32,718 bases of DNA from Halanaerobiales bacterium (GTDB lineage: Bacteria > Bacillota > Halanaerobiia > Halanaerobiales > DTU029). The notes under the pieces are model-generated. The model did no database searches and was not told the DNA's origin. It saw only the letters and a list, made by a program, of their open reading frames with translations. Positions 23,139 through 31,658 of the stretch are shown here, one piece after another. Numbering within the stretch: the stretch's first letter is position 1; the number at the start of each line of letters is the position of its first letter. Position numbers and translations under genes: made by a program. The stretch covers positions 1 to 32,718 of the forward strand of contig JAKSCG010000121.1 of NCBI GenBank assembly GCA_022360715.1, given 5' to 3'.

Positions 23139-23531
23139 CTACATAAATACGGCACTATCAATGTTGGTAAAAACACTCTCCTTTAAACTGGCATCATCAA
23201 TCGCCGTAATCACTTTTTTGTTTTCAATACTAACCAGATAAGCCACTTTGTTCACGATAATCAGTGATTCCCGGCCCCCTTTTTGGGCGGCTTTGGCCAC
23301 TCCATCCTCCAGTTTGGCCAGGTCACTGGCACTTACCTCGATTCCCCTGGTCAGCAGTCGCTGCTGGGCGTGTTTGGAAAAGTCGATCCCAACTTCTTTT
23401 TTTAACCGCTCGGCCAGGGCTTCTTTAAAGGACGGGCCCTTAACGGCCGACCCTTTTGGCTGCTGTTGGCGGGGCTGGTTGATGCTCTTAACTGGTCGTA
23501 AGGGTTGGTTTACTAAAATCCGGTTATCCAT
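23139..23531 (-). CDS. Flagellar operon protein of the TIGR02530 type
   Basis: 130 residues. The family core is FSKHAQQRLLTRGIEVSASD, then LAKLEDGVAKAAQKGGRESLIIVNKVAYLVSIENKKVITAID, with an end near VFTNIDSAVFM. It is a small cytoplasmic-looking protein without a signal peptide or membrane helix, found in Firmicute fla operons between flgD and flgE. Its molecular role is not established to my knowledge; position suggests a part in hook assembly. GGAGTGA lies 7 bases before the ATG. The 125-base structured gap follows its stop. Confidence 0.88.
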   Translation of the reverse strand: MDNRILVNQPLRPVKSINQPRQQQPKGSAVKGPSFKEALAERLKKEVGIDFSKHAQQRLLTRGIEVSASDLAKLEDGVAKAAQKGGRESLIIVNKVAYLVSIENKKVITAIDDASLKESVFTNIDSAVFM

Positions 23532-23566
23532 TAAACAATCACTCCAGTCCAGTAATCCTAAACTAT

Positions 23567-24007
23567 TTAGTGAATACTGGTTATTCCTTTAATGTCAATG
23601 AACAGATCTTTCCCCGCTGTACCATCGATAATGGCGTAGCTATTACCGTCAACAAAATCAACCCTTTTTACCTTACCGGTAATTTTATCACCGGTCTCCG
23701 GGTCAATCGTCTCAACAGTTCGACCGATCAGAGCAGCCCCTTCCGAAACACTCTGGATTCGCAAAAACATATCCATATTCCGGTTCATATTTTCCATCTG
23801 TTCCAGTGAGCTGAACTGAGCCATCTGGGAAATAAACTGGGTATTATCCATCGGATTTAAAGGGTCCTGATACTGCAACTGGGTTACCAACAATTCAAAA
23901 AAGGCATCTTTATCCAGTTGATTTTGATCTTCCTGCACTTGCTGTGAACTATTATAATCAACAGCTTCATTGGTCGAAGTACTTGTTGTCTGGGCAATCA
24001 TTGTCAC
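23567..24007 (-). CDS. flgD: Hook cap protein FlgD
   Basis: 146 residues from the chosen start. The conserved N-terminal block DKDAFFELLVTQLQYQDPLN followed by PMDNTQFISQMAQFSSLEQM is intact. The C-terminal part is short (IGRTVETIDPETGDKITGKV ... YAIIDG), as in Gram-positive FlgD, without the larger enteric cap domains. FlgD caps the growing hook and is shed later. Start: the longest frame begins with ATG at 24022, but that codon overlaps the GGAGGTGA site at 24013-24020. The GTG at 24007 follows the site by 5 bases, and ATG at 24001 is another option. It follows fliK, as in Bacillus. Confidence 0.94.
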   Translation of the reverse strand: MTMIAQTTSTSTNEAVDYNSSQQVQEDQNQLDKDAFFELLVTQLQYQDPLNPMDNTQFISQMAQFSSLEQMENMNRNMDMFLRIQSVSEGAALIGRTVETIDPETGDKITGKVKRVDFVDGNSYAIIDGTAGKDLFIDIKGITSIH

Positions 24008-24012
24008 TTTAC

Positions 24013-24020
24013 TCACCTCC
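24013..24020 (-). promoter_or_regulatory. flgD ribosome-binding site that decides the start
   Basis: The minus strand reads GGAGGTGA, a full match to the Shine-Dalgarno core. It lies inside the first codons of the longest flgD frame and is spaced 5 bases from GTG at 24007, which points to that GTG as the start. Confidence 0.7.
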
Positions 24021-24047
24021 ATTGTACTTTAAATCAATCTTACTCCT

Positions 24048-25592
24048 TTAAGCCAGGAAATTCATCCTGTTCCGATAATAATTGAGATTTAACCAACGGT
24101 AATCTTCAAGCAGACCTTCCGGTAATTCCCCCAATTCAGCCTCTCCCAGCAAGGCAGCCAGCTCGGCAAATGCTAATTCCGGGGGTTCTTCCTGCTCCAG
24201 TTGGTGACGGGGCTGTTCCTCTTGCTGATAAAATTCCTGTTGGGAGTTATAGTCCTTCGGACTTAAGTCATTATATTCAACCTGGATCTGCTCAATACTG
24301 AAACCCTGACGGACCAGCTCACTCCTTAAACCGGAAAGATTCTGCTCTAAGTACCCTTTGACCCCCTGGTCTTCCACCAGTAATTTGGCGACAAGTTCTC
24401 CCGCCTCAAGCCTGAGCTGTACCCTCACTCTGCCCAGTTCGGCCGGTTCCAGTTGAATATCAAGCTGATTTTGACCGGCCTGGATTACCTGCAAGCGCTG
24501 GTTGATCTGTTCAATCACTCCGGAAAGATTAGGCCGGACCGTGGTCATCTTTGAACTATGCAACTCCGACCACTCATTCCCCTGATTAGTAGTCTGTCCA
24601 ATCAGGCTGCTTAAGCTATCACCCGGACCACTTTGCGCTTGGCCGTTTTGTAAAACAGTAAGTCGGTTATCCGCTTCAGTCTGAAGCAGGGACCTAAACC
24701 CTGTTTGAGCGGACGGCTCTGTTTGTGCATTAATTAATCGAACACTACTCTCCCAGAAGCGGTCCTTAGTTTTAAGGGGATTCCCCCACTCATGCTGTTG
24801 AACCGTCAGCTCCGGCCTGGCCTGCTGGTTCGGGTTGGTATTTGCTTGCTTCGCCCGAGGGTAGAGTGCAGCCAAAGCACTCTCTGTTGTTCCTTCAGCA
24901 GCTAACCCAGGTCCTTTAAGCTTTACCGTCAACTGCTCTGCTGGTGGCTGATTACTTTTTTCCTCCCCTAACTGACCCTGTTTATTCACCAGGTCGGTCT
25001 CCGGCTGATGCTCTCTCCCCAGCGGTGTATTTTGGTTTAGCTCAGTCTGCTTAGTAGCTTTTCCCGCAAGATGATTATCGGGATTCTCCTGATCAGCCTG
25101 TGACACTGTCAGCTGTTGATTGCTGGCGGGGTCATTTAGCTCAGGATTCAGGGCCACAAATCGATTTTCGGTTATGTCAGCATCAAGAGCTCCGATCCTC
25201 GCTAAAACCAGCGCACGGATACCGGCCAGTGACTTTTCCAGAGCGGCTTCCGATTTAATAGCGCCTTCCGGCCAATTAGCCTGCAACTGTTGGAACAGTT
25301 TTTTCAACGGCATATTTAGTAGGTTCTCCAGAGCCAGTAAGCTCTCGCTATCCATCTTGCCTATTTCCTGTTCAAGTTCAGCCGGGGATAGATGTAAAAG
25401 CCCATTCAACTTTTTTAGGGATTTTTTCGGTAAAGGACTATCTCCCTGTTGGGCCCGGACCATTTCTTTAAAAGCGGTCGACTTGATCTTATTCCCCTTC
25501 AGCAACACAACCGGCCCATTCCGACTCTTTGCTTTTCCGGCACGATTGACTCCGGTCATTGGGTTTAACAAACCTCGTGCAACCATCGGCAT
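24048..25592 (-). CDS. fliK: Flagellar hook-length control protein FliK
   Basis: 514 residues. A long, poorly conserved N-terminal two-thirds rich in Q, N, E and L is expected of a molecular ruler. The C-terminal Flg_hook domain (about 370-445) contains QLDIQLEPAELGRVRVQLRL and VKGYLEQNLSGLRSELVRQG. FliK is exported during hook growth and tells FlhB when to switch substrate; its length is thought to set hook length. Start: ATG at 25592, about 8 bases after GGGGG, preferred to a GTG at 25601 that lies in the ribosome-binding site. It follows the MotE-like gene by 38 bases and precedes flgD. Confidence 0.92.
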   Translation of the reverse strand: MPMVARGLLNPMTGVNRAGKAKSRNGPVVLLKGNKIKSTAFKEMVRAQQGDSPLPKKSLKKLNGLLHLSPAELEQEIGKMDSESLLALENLLNMPLKKLFQQLQANWPEGAIKSEAALEKSLAGIRALVLARIGALDADITENRFVALNPELNDPASNQQLTVSQADQENPDNHLAGKATKQTELNQNTPLGREHQPETDLVNKQGQLGEEKSNQPPAEQLTVKLKGPGLAAEGTTESALAALYPRAKQANTNPNQQARPELTVQQHEWGNPLKTKDRFWESSVRLINAQTEPSAQTGFRSLLQTEADNRLTVLQNGQAQSGPGDSLSSLIGQTTNQGNEWSELHSSKMTTVRPNLSGVIEQINQRLQVIQAGQNQLDIQLEPAELGRVRVQLRLEAGELVAKLLVEDQGVKGYLEQNLSGLRSELVRQGFSIEQIQVEYNDLSPKDYNSQQEFYQQEEQPRHQLEQEEPPELAFAELAALLGEAELGELPEGLLEDYRWLNLNYYRNRMNFLA

Positions 25593-25630
25593 TTTTTTCA
25601 CCCCCTTTCTTCAAAAATATGTTATTTATC

Positions 25631-26164
25631 TTAATCTACTGACAAAGCCCGGGAGAATTCCGCTGCCTCTTCCGGAGAAATATTAGTTAGGATCGCAGCT
25701 GTCTTCTCTTCTTTCAGGTTTTGCAGCAGAGTTAAGGCCAGTTCTTTTTCCAACGCCGGAATAATATTGGCCGCATCAGCTGCCTCCATCTCCGAATAAA
25801 TTTTAACCAATTTATCCAGCCTTTCCTGCTCATCCCTGTTCTGTTCTTGCGCAATAGCTAACTCCTGGGTCAACTCTTCAATCTTGGCCTGTTGTAAATG
25901 GACCTGCTCATTCAGCTTTTTGAGCTCCCTTGTCATCAACTGATTCTCACTTGCCAGTCTGTTCTTCTCTTCTTGCAGATGCAGCCGGTCATCGGCTAAA
26001 CCCTGATAGGCTTGATTAGTCTGGACATACTCCTTCAGGAAGGGGGTGCTGGTAATAAGCTTTTCCCCCCAGGAGCGGAGGGAGATTACTCCGTAAACCT
26101 GCAGTAACCAGATTACTACAATCACTAAAACAAAGGATAAAAAGATAATAAAATACTTTTTCAT
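25631..26164 (-). CDS. MotE-like protein with MgtE_N-type C-terminus
   Basis: 177 residues. One transmembrane helix at the N-terminus (about 4-24) is followed by a long coiled coil (about 55-115, rich in Q, E, L and K). The C-terminal domain contains KIYSEMEAADAANIIPALE, LTLLQNLKEEKTAAILTNIS and PEEAAEFSRAL, which matches the MgtE N-terminal-like fold of MotE (B. subtilis YlxF position). MotE partners with MotC in some proteobacteria; in Firmicutes it is encoded between fliJ and fliK, with a role that is unclear. The ATG overlaps the fliJ stop by 4 bases (ATGA), so translation is coupled. Confidence 0.85.
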   Translation of the reverse strand: MKKYFIIFLSFVLVIVVIWLLQVYGVISLRSWGEKLITSTPFLKEYVQTNQAYQGLADDRLHLQEEKNRLASENQLMTRELKKLNEQVHLQQAKIEELTQELAIAQEQNRDEQERLDKLVKIYSEMEAADAANIIPALEKELALTLLQNLKEEKTAAILTNISPEEAAEFSRALSVD

Positions 26165-26604
26165 TCAAACCACCCTCCCCCTTTCAGCCGTTGACTTATT
26201 TCATCGACAATCTGCTGCTCCTTGCGCAGTAAATCTTGACGGTATTGCCGGTAGTCCTTGTCTTTTAACCACTCCAGGATCTCCCTTTTCTTTCTCTTTT
26301 CACAAAAATCGGCATGGCATTTATCAACCTCTTCCTGTTGGGTCGACAAAACCCCTTCCACCTGTTTAATCTGCTGGCGTTGAAAATGGAGATAATGATT
26401 GGCCTGGATTCGCCCTATCGTTGTAATACTATCCTGCTTCCGAATATAACGATAAAGATCCTCTTGCCGGGAGTTCAGCTGTTCCAGCTCTCTTTCGACC
26501 TTTTTTGCTTTATTTTTTTCCTGGAGCAGGTGATTACGTGAAATATCTTCCTGTAGATTCCTGATATCTAATACCCGCTCCAACTTAAACTGAAATTTTT
26601 TCAT
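26161..26604 (-). CDS. fliJ: Flagellar export protein FliJ
   Basis: 147 residues, nearly all alpha-helical coiled coil. It begins with MKKFQFKLERVLDIRNLQED, the typical FliJ opening, and continues with charged heptads to the end. FliJ sits in the central channel of the FliI hexamer and activates the export gate through FlhA. An AAGGGTGG site lies 6 bases before the ATG. It starts 22 bases after fliI and overlaps the MotE-like gene. Sequence conservation in this family is low; order and the N-terminus support the call. Confidence 0.92.
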   Translation of the reverse strand: MKKFQFKLERVLDIRNLQEDISRNHLLQEKNKAKKVERELEQLNSRQEDLYRYIRKQDSITTIGRIQANHYLHFQRQQIKQVEGVLSTQQEEVDKCHADFCEKRKKREILEWLKDKDYRQYRQDLLRKEQQIVDEISQRLKGGGWFE

Positions 26605-26626
26605 GCTCAGCCACCCTTGAATAGAT

Positions 26627-27934
26627 TTAACTAACTATTTCCTTTAACCGGTTAATTGTCTCGTCTAAAGCGGAACTCTCAGCCATATCCTGTCGTAAAA
26701 AATCATTAATCTCCTTAATTTTATTGATCGCCCGGTCAACGGCCGGATTACTTCCCGGTTGATAAGCCCCGATGTTAATTAAATCTTCTGATGCACGGTA
26801 ATCAGCCAGAAGTTTCTTGAATTCGCCGGTAGCGGCCAGATGTGCTTGCTCCGTCACCTCTGGCATTACCCGGCTGACACTGCCCAGCACATCTACCGCC
26901 GGATAGTGATTGCGGTCGGCCAATTCCCGGGAAAGGAGGATGTGTCCATCCAGGATACCCCTGACCGCATCAGAGATCGGTTCATTGAAGTCATCACCCT
27001 CTACCAATACCGTATAAAGAGCAGTAATTGAGCCATGTTGATTAGTCCCGGTTCGTTCCAGCAATTTAGGTAGTTCGGCAAAAACCGAAGGGGGATATCC
27101 CCTGGTTGCCGGGGGCTCTCCCACGGTCAACCCTACCTCCCGCCAGGCCATGGCCACTCTGGTAATTGAATCCATCATCAATAAGACATCATGCCCCTGA
27201 TTGCGAAAATATTCGGCGATAGCGGTAGTAACATAAGCCGCTTTTACCCTGACCAGAGCGGGTTGATCAGAGGTAGCCACTACAACCACTGAGCGAGCCA
27301 GGGCTTGTTCTCCCAGGTCTCTTTCCAGGAATTCCCTGACCTCTCTGCCCCGTTCCCCGACCAGACCGATCACATTGATATCAGCCGCCGTATTCCGGGC
27401 TGCCATTCCCATCAAAGTACTTTTACCAACCCCACTACCGGAAAATATTCCGACCCTTTGGCCGCGACCACAGGTCAAAAGACCATCAATACTCCTGACT
27501 CCCAGACTCAACGGCCGGGTTATCCGCTGCCGTGTCAGCGGAGCGGGGGGAGATGCTTTTACTTTGACGTCAACTAGTCCCGGTAGGGGCCCTTGATGAT
27601 AAATTGGCTTCCCCAGACCATCGACTACCTTTCCCAATAAATCCTCGCCAACTTTAACCATTAGTTGTTCCCCAGTAGCTATTACCCTGGCCCCGGGGGT
27701 AATCCCATCCATTTCCCCGAGCGGCATTAGTAAAACTCGATTATTATCAAACCCGACCACTTCTGCCCGCACCAGGTGATGACCGTTTTTAATTAAACAT
27801 AACTCACCAATACTCACTTCCGGTCCCTGGGATTCAATGATCAAGCCAATAACTCTGGTAATTCGGCCAAAATTACTGTTAATCTGGATCTGGTCCAGGC
27901 GGGAGGTCAGTTTGGCCAGATCAAGCCCCTTCAT
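26627..27934 (-). CDS. fliI: Flagellum-specific ATPase FliI
   Basis: 435 residues, family length. Walker A is FSGSGVGKST at about 164-173. Further motifs are GERGREVREF, with its catalytic glutamate near 194-197, the Walker B VLLMMDSITR near 250, and GEPPATRGYPPSVFAELPKL. FliI is the F1-like hexameric ATPase at the base of the export apparatus and delivers substrates to FlhA/FlhB. Start: ATG at 27934, about 9 bases after AAAGGGG; the longest frame would begin one codon earlier at a TTG. It overlaps the end of fliH. Confidence 0.97.
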   Translation of the reverse strand: MKGLDLAKLTSRLDQIQINSNFGRITRVIGLIIESQGPEVSIGELCLIKNGHHLVRAEVVGFDNNRVLLMPLGEMDGITPGARVIATGEQLMVKVGEDLLGKVVDGLGKPIYHQGPLPGLVDVKVKASPPAPLTRQRITRPLSLGVRSIDGLLTCGRGQRVGIFSGSGVGKSTLMGMAARNTAADINVIGLVGERGREVREFLERDLGEQALARSVVVVATSDQPALVRVKAAYVTTAIAEYFRNQGHDVLLMMDSITRVAMAWREVGLTVGEPPATRGYPPSVFAELPKLLERTGTNQHGSITALYTVLVEGDDFNEPISDAVRGILDGHILLSRELADRNHYPAVDVLGSVSRVMPEVTEQAHLAATGEFKKLLADYRASEDLINIGAYQPGSNPAVDRAINKIKEINDFLRQDMAESSALDETINRLKEIVS

Positions 27935-28712
27935 CAAAACCGGCCCCTTTTAAAAGCTCTCTTTCCAGTAAGCGGAGCTTATTACTCAGTGTTCCATCCC
28001 TACCGCCTAATTCTGTCTCAACAATACAGTCCCCAAACTCCAGCTTGCCGTCTCCGTAAATATGTACCTTCTGCCTGGCTAAATTATCCTTAAAATCTTG
28101 TTCATCTATATATTCTAATAAATCAGGGTGAATATATATATCCACCTGATTAATATTATTGATCCCCTGTACCATCTCTTTAACGATATTGTTGATCAGA
28201 GTCGGCTCAACCGGCAAATGGCTATTAACCATGCGCTCCGCTATTTTCAAGGCCAGCTCAATCAGATCGGCCGATAGTTGCTCAACCCTGTTCCCCAGTT
28301 GATTAGTTGTTTCAATCACAACATTCTCCAGTGTAGCCAGGGTATCAGTCGTCTTGCTTAAGCCCGCCTGATGTCCTTCCAACTGCCCCTGCTCATAACC
28401 CTCACGATGTCCGACCTGATAGCCTTCCTTTTTATATTGTTCCAGGTTAGCAGCGGCTTCCTGTTCAGCTTTTTCCAGCATTTCGCTGACTTTTTGCCGG
28501 GCTTGGTTAATGATTTCTTCCGCCTCGCTCCGGGCCGCATCAATAATTTCCAGCTCTTCTTTCTCTGCTTCTCGTTCGACTAATTCTTCTTTTTCCTCAA
28601 ATTTTTCGCTTAGCTTAGTACACTTCGCTTTTTCAATCTTTTTTGGTACTATTTCTTGATCCGGCAGCAAATAAGTCCCAACAATATTGGAAGACTTAAT
28701 AATATTAGACAA
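27921..28712 (-). CDS. fliH: Flagellar assembly protein FliH
   Basis: 263 residues. The N-terminus is short and basic, followed by a long charged helical region (about 30-115) with glycine repeats in an alternating pattern near 97-120 (YQVGHREGYEQGQLEGHQAG), like the GxxxG repeats known from FliH. The C-terminal globular part (about 135-255) resembles ATP synthase delta subunits. FliH is the stator of the FliI ATPase and links it to FliN/FliY. The start is TTG at 28712, preceded immediately by an in-frame stop, and GGAGAGG lies about 9 bases upstream. It overlaps the end of fliG by 8 bases. Confidence 0.92.
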   Translation of the reverse strand: MSNIIKSSNIVGTYLLPDQEIVPKKIEKAKCTKLSEKFEEKEELVEREAEKEELEIIDAARSEAEEIINQARQKVSEMLEKAEQEAAANLEQYKKEGYQVGHREGYEQGQLEGHQAGLSKTTDTLATLENVVIETTNQLGNRVEQLSADLIELALKIAERMVNSHLPVEPTLINNIVKEMVQGINNINQVDIYIHPDLLEYIDEQDFKDNLARQKVHIYGDGKLEFGDCIVETELGGRDGTLSNKLRLLERELLKGAGFDEGA

Positions 28713-29715
28713 TTACTTCACCCTCTCCACCACGGGCGATGACAATTTCTCCACTGTCTTCCAATTGTCTGATCACATTAACAATCCTCTGTTGAGCATC
28801 TTCCACCTCGCGCAACCTGACTGGTCCCATATATTCAATGTCTTCCCGCAGTATTTCAGCCGCCCTTTTTGACATGTTCCGGTAAATTTTATTCTCGACA
28901 TCTTCACTGGAAGTCTTTAAAGCCAAAGCTACATCATGAGTATCAACCTGACGGAGCACCAATTGTACACCTCGATCGGAAAGGATGACAATATCTTCAA
29001 AGACAAACATCCGCTTTCTGATTTCTTCAGCCAGCTCCGGGTCCTTTTCTTCCAGGTGTTCCAGAATATTCTTTTCAGTCCCCCGGTCGGCCAAATTGAG
29101 TACATTGACTATGGAATCAATCCCGCCGGCTGATGCGTATTCATTAGTGACGATTGAGGATAGTTTATGTTCCAGAACTGACTCAACCTCTTTGATAATA
29201 TCGGGAGAAGTCCGATCCATCAAAGCAATTCTCCTGGAAACATCGGCCTGGATCTCCTGGGGTAAATAGGCCAGGATTTTTGAGGCCTGTTCCGGTTGCA
29301 GATAAGCCATCACCAGGGCAATCGTCTGGGGATGTTCTCCCTGAATAAAATTCATCAATTGCGAGGGATCGGTTTTACGAATTGTATCAAAAGGCCTGAC
29401 CTGTAAAGTAGCAGTTAATCGACCGAGAATTTCATTGGCTTTGTTGTGGCCGACCGCTTTTTCTAAAACCTCGCGGGCATATTCAATCCCCCCCCGGTTT
29501 ATATAATCCTGGGCTCGACATAATTGGAAAAACTCCTCCAGGATCTGATCCTTTAAATCACTACTTACCGGTTGTAAATTGGCAATTTCCAGGGTTAATT
29601 CTTCAATATCGTCATCACTTAGGTGTTGGAAAATACTGGCAGATGTATCCGGACCAAGTGAAACTAACAAAATAGCTGCTTTTTGTTTTCCACTTAAATC
29701 TTTGTATATCATCAT
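28705..29715 (-). CDS. fliG: Flagellar motor switch protein FliG
   Basis: 336 residues, family length. The N-terminal domain starts LSGKQKAAILLVSLGPDTSA. The middle domain has the EHPQ motif in FIQGEHPQTIALVMAYLQ. The C-terminal torque domain contains MFVFEDIVILSDRGVQLVLR with charged residues facing MotA. FliG binds the MS ring through FliF and transmits torque. Two adjacent ATG codons at 29715 and 29712 follow AAGGGG by 9-12 bases, so the start is uncertain by one codon. It starts 16 bases after fliF. Confidence 0.97.
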   Translation of the reverse strand: MMIYKDLSGKQKAAILLVSLGPDTSASIFQHLSDDDIEELTLEIANLQPVSSDLKDQILEEFFQLCRAQDYINRGGIEYAREVLEKAVGHNKANEILGRLTATLQVRPFDTIRKTDPSQLMNFIQGEHPQTIALVMAYLQPEQASKILAYLPQEIQADVSRRIALMDRTSPDIIKEVESVLEHKLSSIVTNEYASAGGIDSIVNVLNLADRGTEKNILEHLEEKDPELAEEIRKRMFVFEDIVILSDRGVQLVLRQVDTHDVALALKTSSEDVENKIYRNMSKRAAEILREDIEYMGPVRLREVEDAQQRIVNVIRQLEDSGEIVIARGGEGEVIV

Positions 29716-29731
29716 TCATAACAACCCCTTA

Positions 29732-31300
29732 TCATTCATCCACTAACCAGCTTTTGATCATTTGCGTGACCTCTTCCGGTTTTTCATTAACCAGTTCAGT
29801 AAGTTGTTCCCTGATCTGAATTCGCCTCTTCTGTTCTTCGGTCATATCAGTCGCAGCTATTTCCAGTTTAAGGTCTTCATCAATGATGTAGTCAATAGCC
29901 TGTTTGCCGGTACGTAATTCTCCACTATCTCCCATCCGGCGTCTAAAGATAAATATGGTAATAATCAAAATAAGTAAAATTAAAGCAATTAAGCCGGCAT
30001 TAATCAACATTCTGGTCCTTTGAGCCGATGCTTCAGCGGCCTGGAACCTTGCTAAATCCTCGTTTAGTGAATCATCAAAAGCGAGACTGGTAACGGTTAC
30101 CTGATCTCCCCGTTCCGGGTTATAACCAATGGCCGTCTGGATTGCATTCTCGATCTTGTCAATATCTTCTTCCGGTAATAAATTATTAATAATAACAGCT
30201 ACCGACAAATATTCAACCCCACCGGGAGAGTAGATATGGCGTTCAATCTTCTCATTAATCTCAAAATTAGTAATCACATCAGAGCTACTATAGCTGCCAC
30301 TACCCTCTTCTTCATCTACCGATTGATATTGGGGCAAATTAGAGGTAGTTCCGGGCACACCCGTTGCCGGCGAAAGAGCACCTTCGTAATTCTCCTTTTT
30401 TTCCTGCTGGCTCCGAATAATACCTTGTTCATCGACAACCGGGGTATAGACTTTACTCTCAACCTGACGCTGATCAAAGTTTAGTTTAGCCTTAACCTGG
30501 ACCGAAAAATTATCAGGACCGAGCACTCTGGTTAACATCGCCCTTAAATCACGGCGAATCTCTTCGGCAAATTGTCGTTGAATTTCAAACTGATTCATGG
30601 TTAATTCCTGTCCAAACAAATCGGTTTTATCTTTTAGATATCTGGTCAGTAGATTTCCACTGGTATCGACAATTGTCACTCCCTCCGGAGCCATTCCCTG
30701 TACCGCACTGGCCACCAGATTAGCAATCGCTCTGACCTGGGCCTCGTTGATTTGAAAATTTGGGATCATTTTTAGTAAAACCGAGGCTTCAGCACTCTGT
30801 TCTTCTTCAACAAATAAGCTGTCTTTGGGGGCAGTAATCTGAACCTTAGCATATTCGACCACATCCATCGCCTGAATGGAACGGCTAAGTTCACCGCTTA
30901 GTGCCCGGTAATAGTTGACTCTGCGCTCAAAATCAGTTGTACCGAAACTGCTCTGATCAAAGATTTCAAAACCGACTACTCCCTGGGTAGGGAGTCCCTC
31001 CCCGGCCATATCTAACCTGGTTTTATAGACCGTTGAAGCAGGAACCATAATTGTTTTACCACCGTCAGCCAGTTGGTATTGAACCCCCTGTTCTTCTAAT
31101 CTCTCCATAATTGAATCAGCATCTCTAGGGTCAAGTTGGCTAAATAACGGCTGATATTGTTCCCCACCATAAAACATTAATAATATAAAAGCAAATAAAA
31201 CGGCAAAAACCCCGAAAGTAATAACTATTTTAACTCTTTTATTAAGTTTTTTCCAAATATCTTTAAGCTGTCCTATATACTCATTAAGCCAGTCAGCCAT
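29732..31300 (-). CDS. fliF: Flagellar MS-ring protein FliF
   Basis: 522 residues, family length. The first transmembrane helix covers about 24-45 and the second about 432-455. The periplasmic region carries the YscJ/FliF blocks (SIMERLEEQGVQYQLADGGK, RALSGELSRSIQAMDVVEYA, and ASAVQGMAPEGVTIVD). The cytosolic tail (about 470-522) is where FliG docks. FliF assembles first and forms the base for the C ring and export gate. AGAGG lies 7 bases before the ATG. It is 34 bases after fliE. Confidence 0.97.
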   Translation of the reverse strand: MADWLNEYIGQLKDIWKKLNKRVKIVITFGVFAVLFAFILLMFYGGEQYQPLFSQLDPRDADSIMERLEEQGVQYQLADGGKTIMVPASTVYKTRLDMAGEGLPTQGVVGFEIFDQSSFGTTDFERRVNYYRALSGELSRSIQAMDVVEYAKVQITAPKDSLFVEEEQSAEASVLLKMIPNFQINEAQVRAIANLVASAVQGMAPEGVTIVDTSGNLLTRYLKDKTDLFGQELTMNQFEIQRQFAEEIRRDLRAMLTRVLGPDNFSVQVKAKLNFDQRQVESKVYTPVVDEQGIIRSQQEKKENYEGALSPATGVPGTTSNLPQYQSVDEEEGSGSYSSSDVITNFEINEKIERHIYSPGGVEYLSVAVIINNLLPEEDIDKIENAIQTAIGYNPERGDQVTVTSLAFDDSLNEDLARFQAAEASAQRTRMLINAGLIALILLILIITIFIFRRRMGDSGELRTGKQAIDYIIDEDLKLEIAATDMTEEQKRRIQIREQLTELVNEKPEEVTQMIKSWLVDE

Positions 31301-31334
31301 TTTCTAACCTCTTTCATAACTTATTAAACTATCT

Positions 31335-31634
31335 CTACAGTTGCATCCTCATAACTTGTTTATAGGCTTCTACTACCTTATTCTGCACTGCGGAAATAAG
31401 GCTGAGAGCTATCCTCGCCTCTTCAGTAGCAATCGGAATCTGATGAATATTATCGGTCTTACCCAGTACAAAATCGGTAGTTAGTTGATCAGCTTCCAGC
31501 TTTAAATTATTGGCTTCCATAATTTTATCTTTCAGTAAGTCCACAAAAGAGAGGGAATTCTCTGGGTCAACCTTTTGCACCGGCGCTAAACCACTCAACT
31601 GGAAATTATTTGTTACCTCAGTTAATTTAATCAT
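31335..31634 (-). CDS. fliE: Hook-basal body adapter protein FliE
   Basis: 99 residues, family length. The N-terminal LSFVDLLKDKIMEANNLKLEADQLTTDF (here near 28-55) and the C-terminal EARIALSLISAVQNKVVEAYKQVMRMQL are typical of FliE. It joins the MS ring/export gate to the rod and is the first exported rod part. Start: ATG at 31634, about 5 bases after AGGGTGG; the longest frame begins three codons earlier at GTG within that site. It follows flgC and precedes fliF, the universal order. Confidence 0.95.
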   Translation of the reverse strand: MIKLTEVTNNFQLSGLAPVQKVDPENSLSFVDLLKDKIMEANNLKLEADQLTTDFVLGKTDNIHQIPIATEEARIALSLISAVQNKVVEAYKQVMRMQL

Positions 31635-31658
31635 CTTCACCACCCTAACTGAATTGTC

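Noticed and set aside
22943..23176. Minus-strand 77-residue frame across the gap before flgE
   Set aside because: It runs from inside the TIGR02530-type gene into flgE without a ribosome-binding site of its own. The gap is better explained by RNA folding, though a relic cannot be excluded.
25120..25686. Plus-strand open frame of 188 residues
   Set aside because: It lies opposite fliK and the MotE-like gene, is rich in S, F, R and L as expected of an antisense frame, has no plausible ribosome-binding site and no recognisable domain.
28270..28276. GCCGATA, the -10 core of a FliA-type promoter
   Set aside because: It is on the plus strand against the direction of all genes, inside fliH, and lacks a TAAA element about 15 bases upstream. 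Other GCCGATA copies (for example near 7475) also lack a -35.
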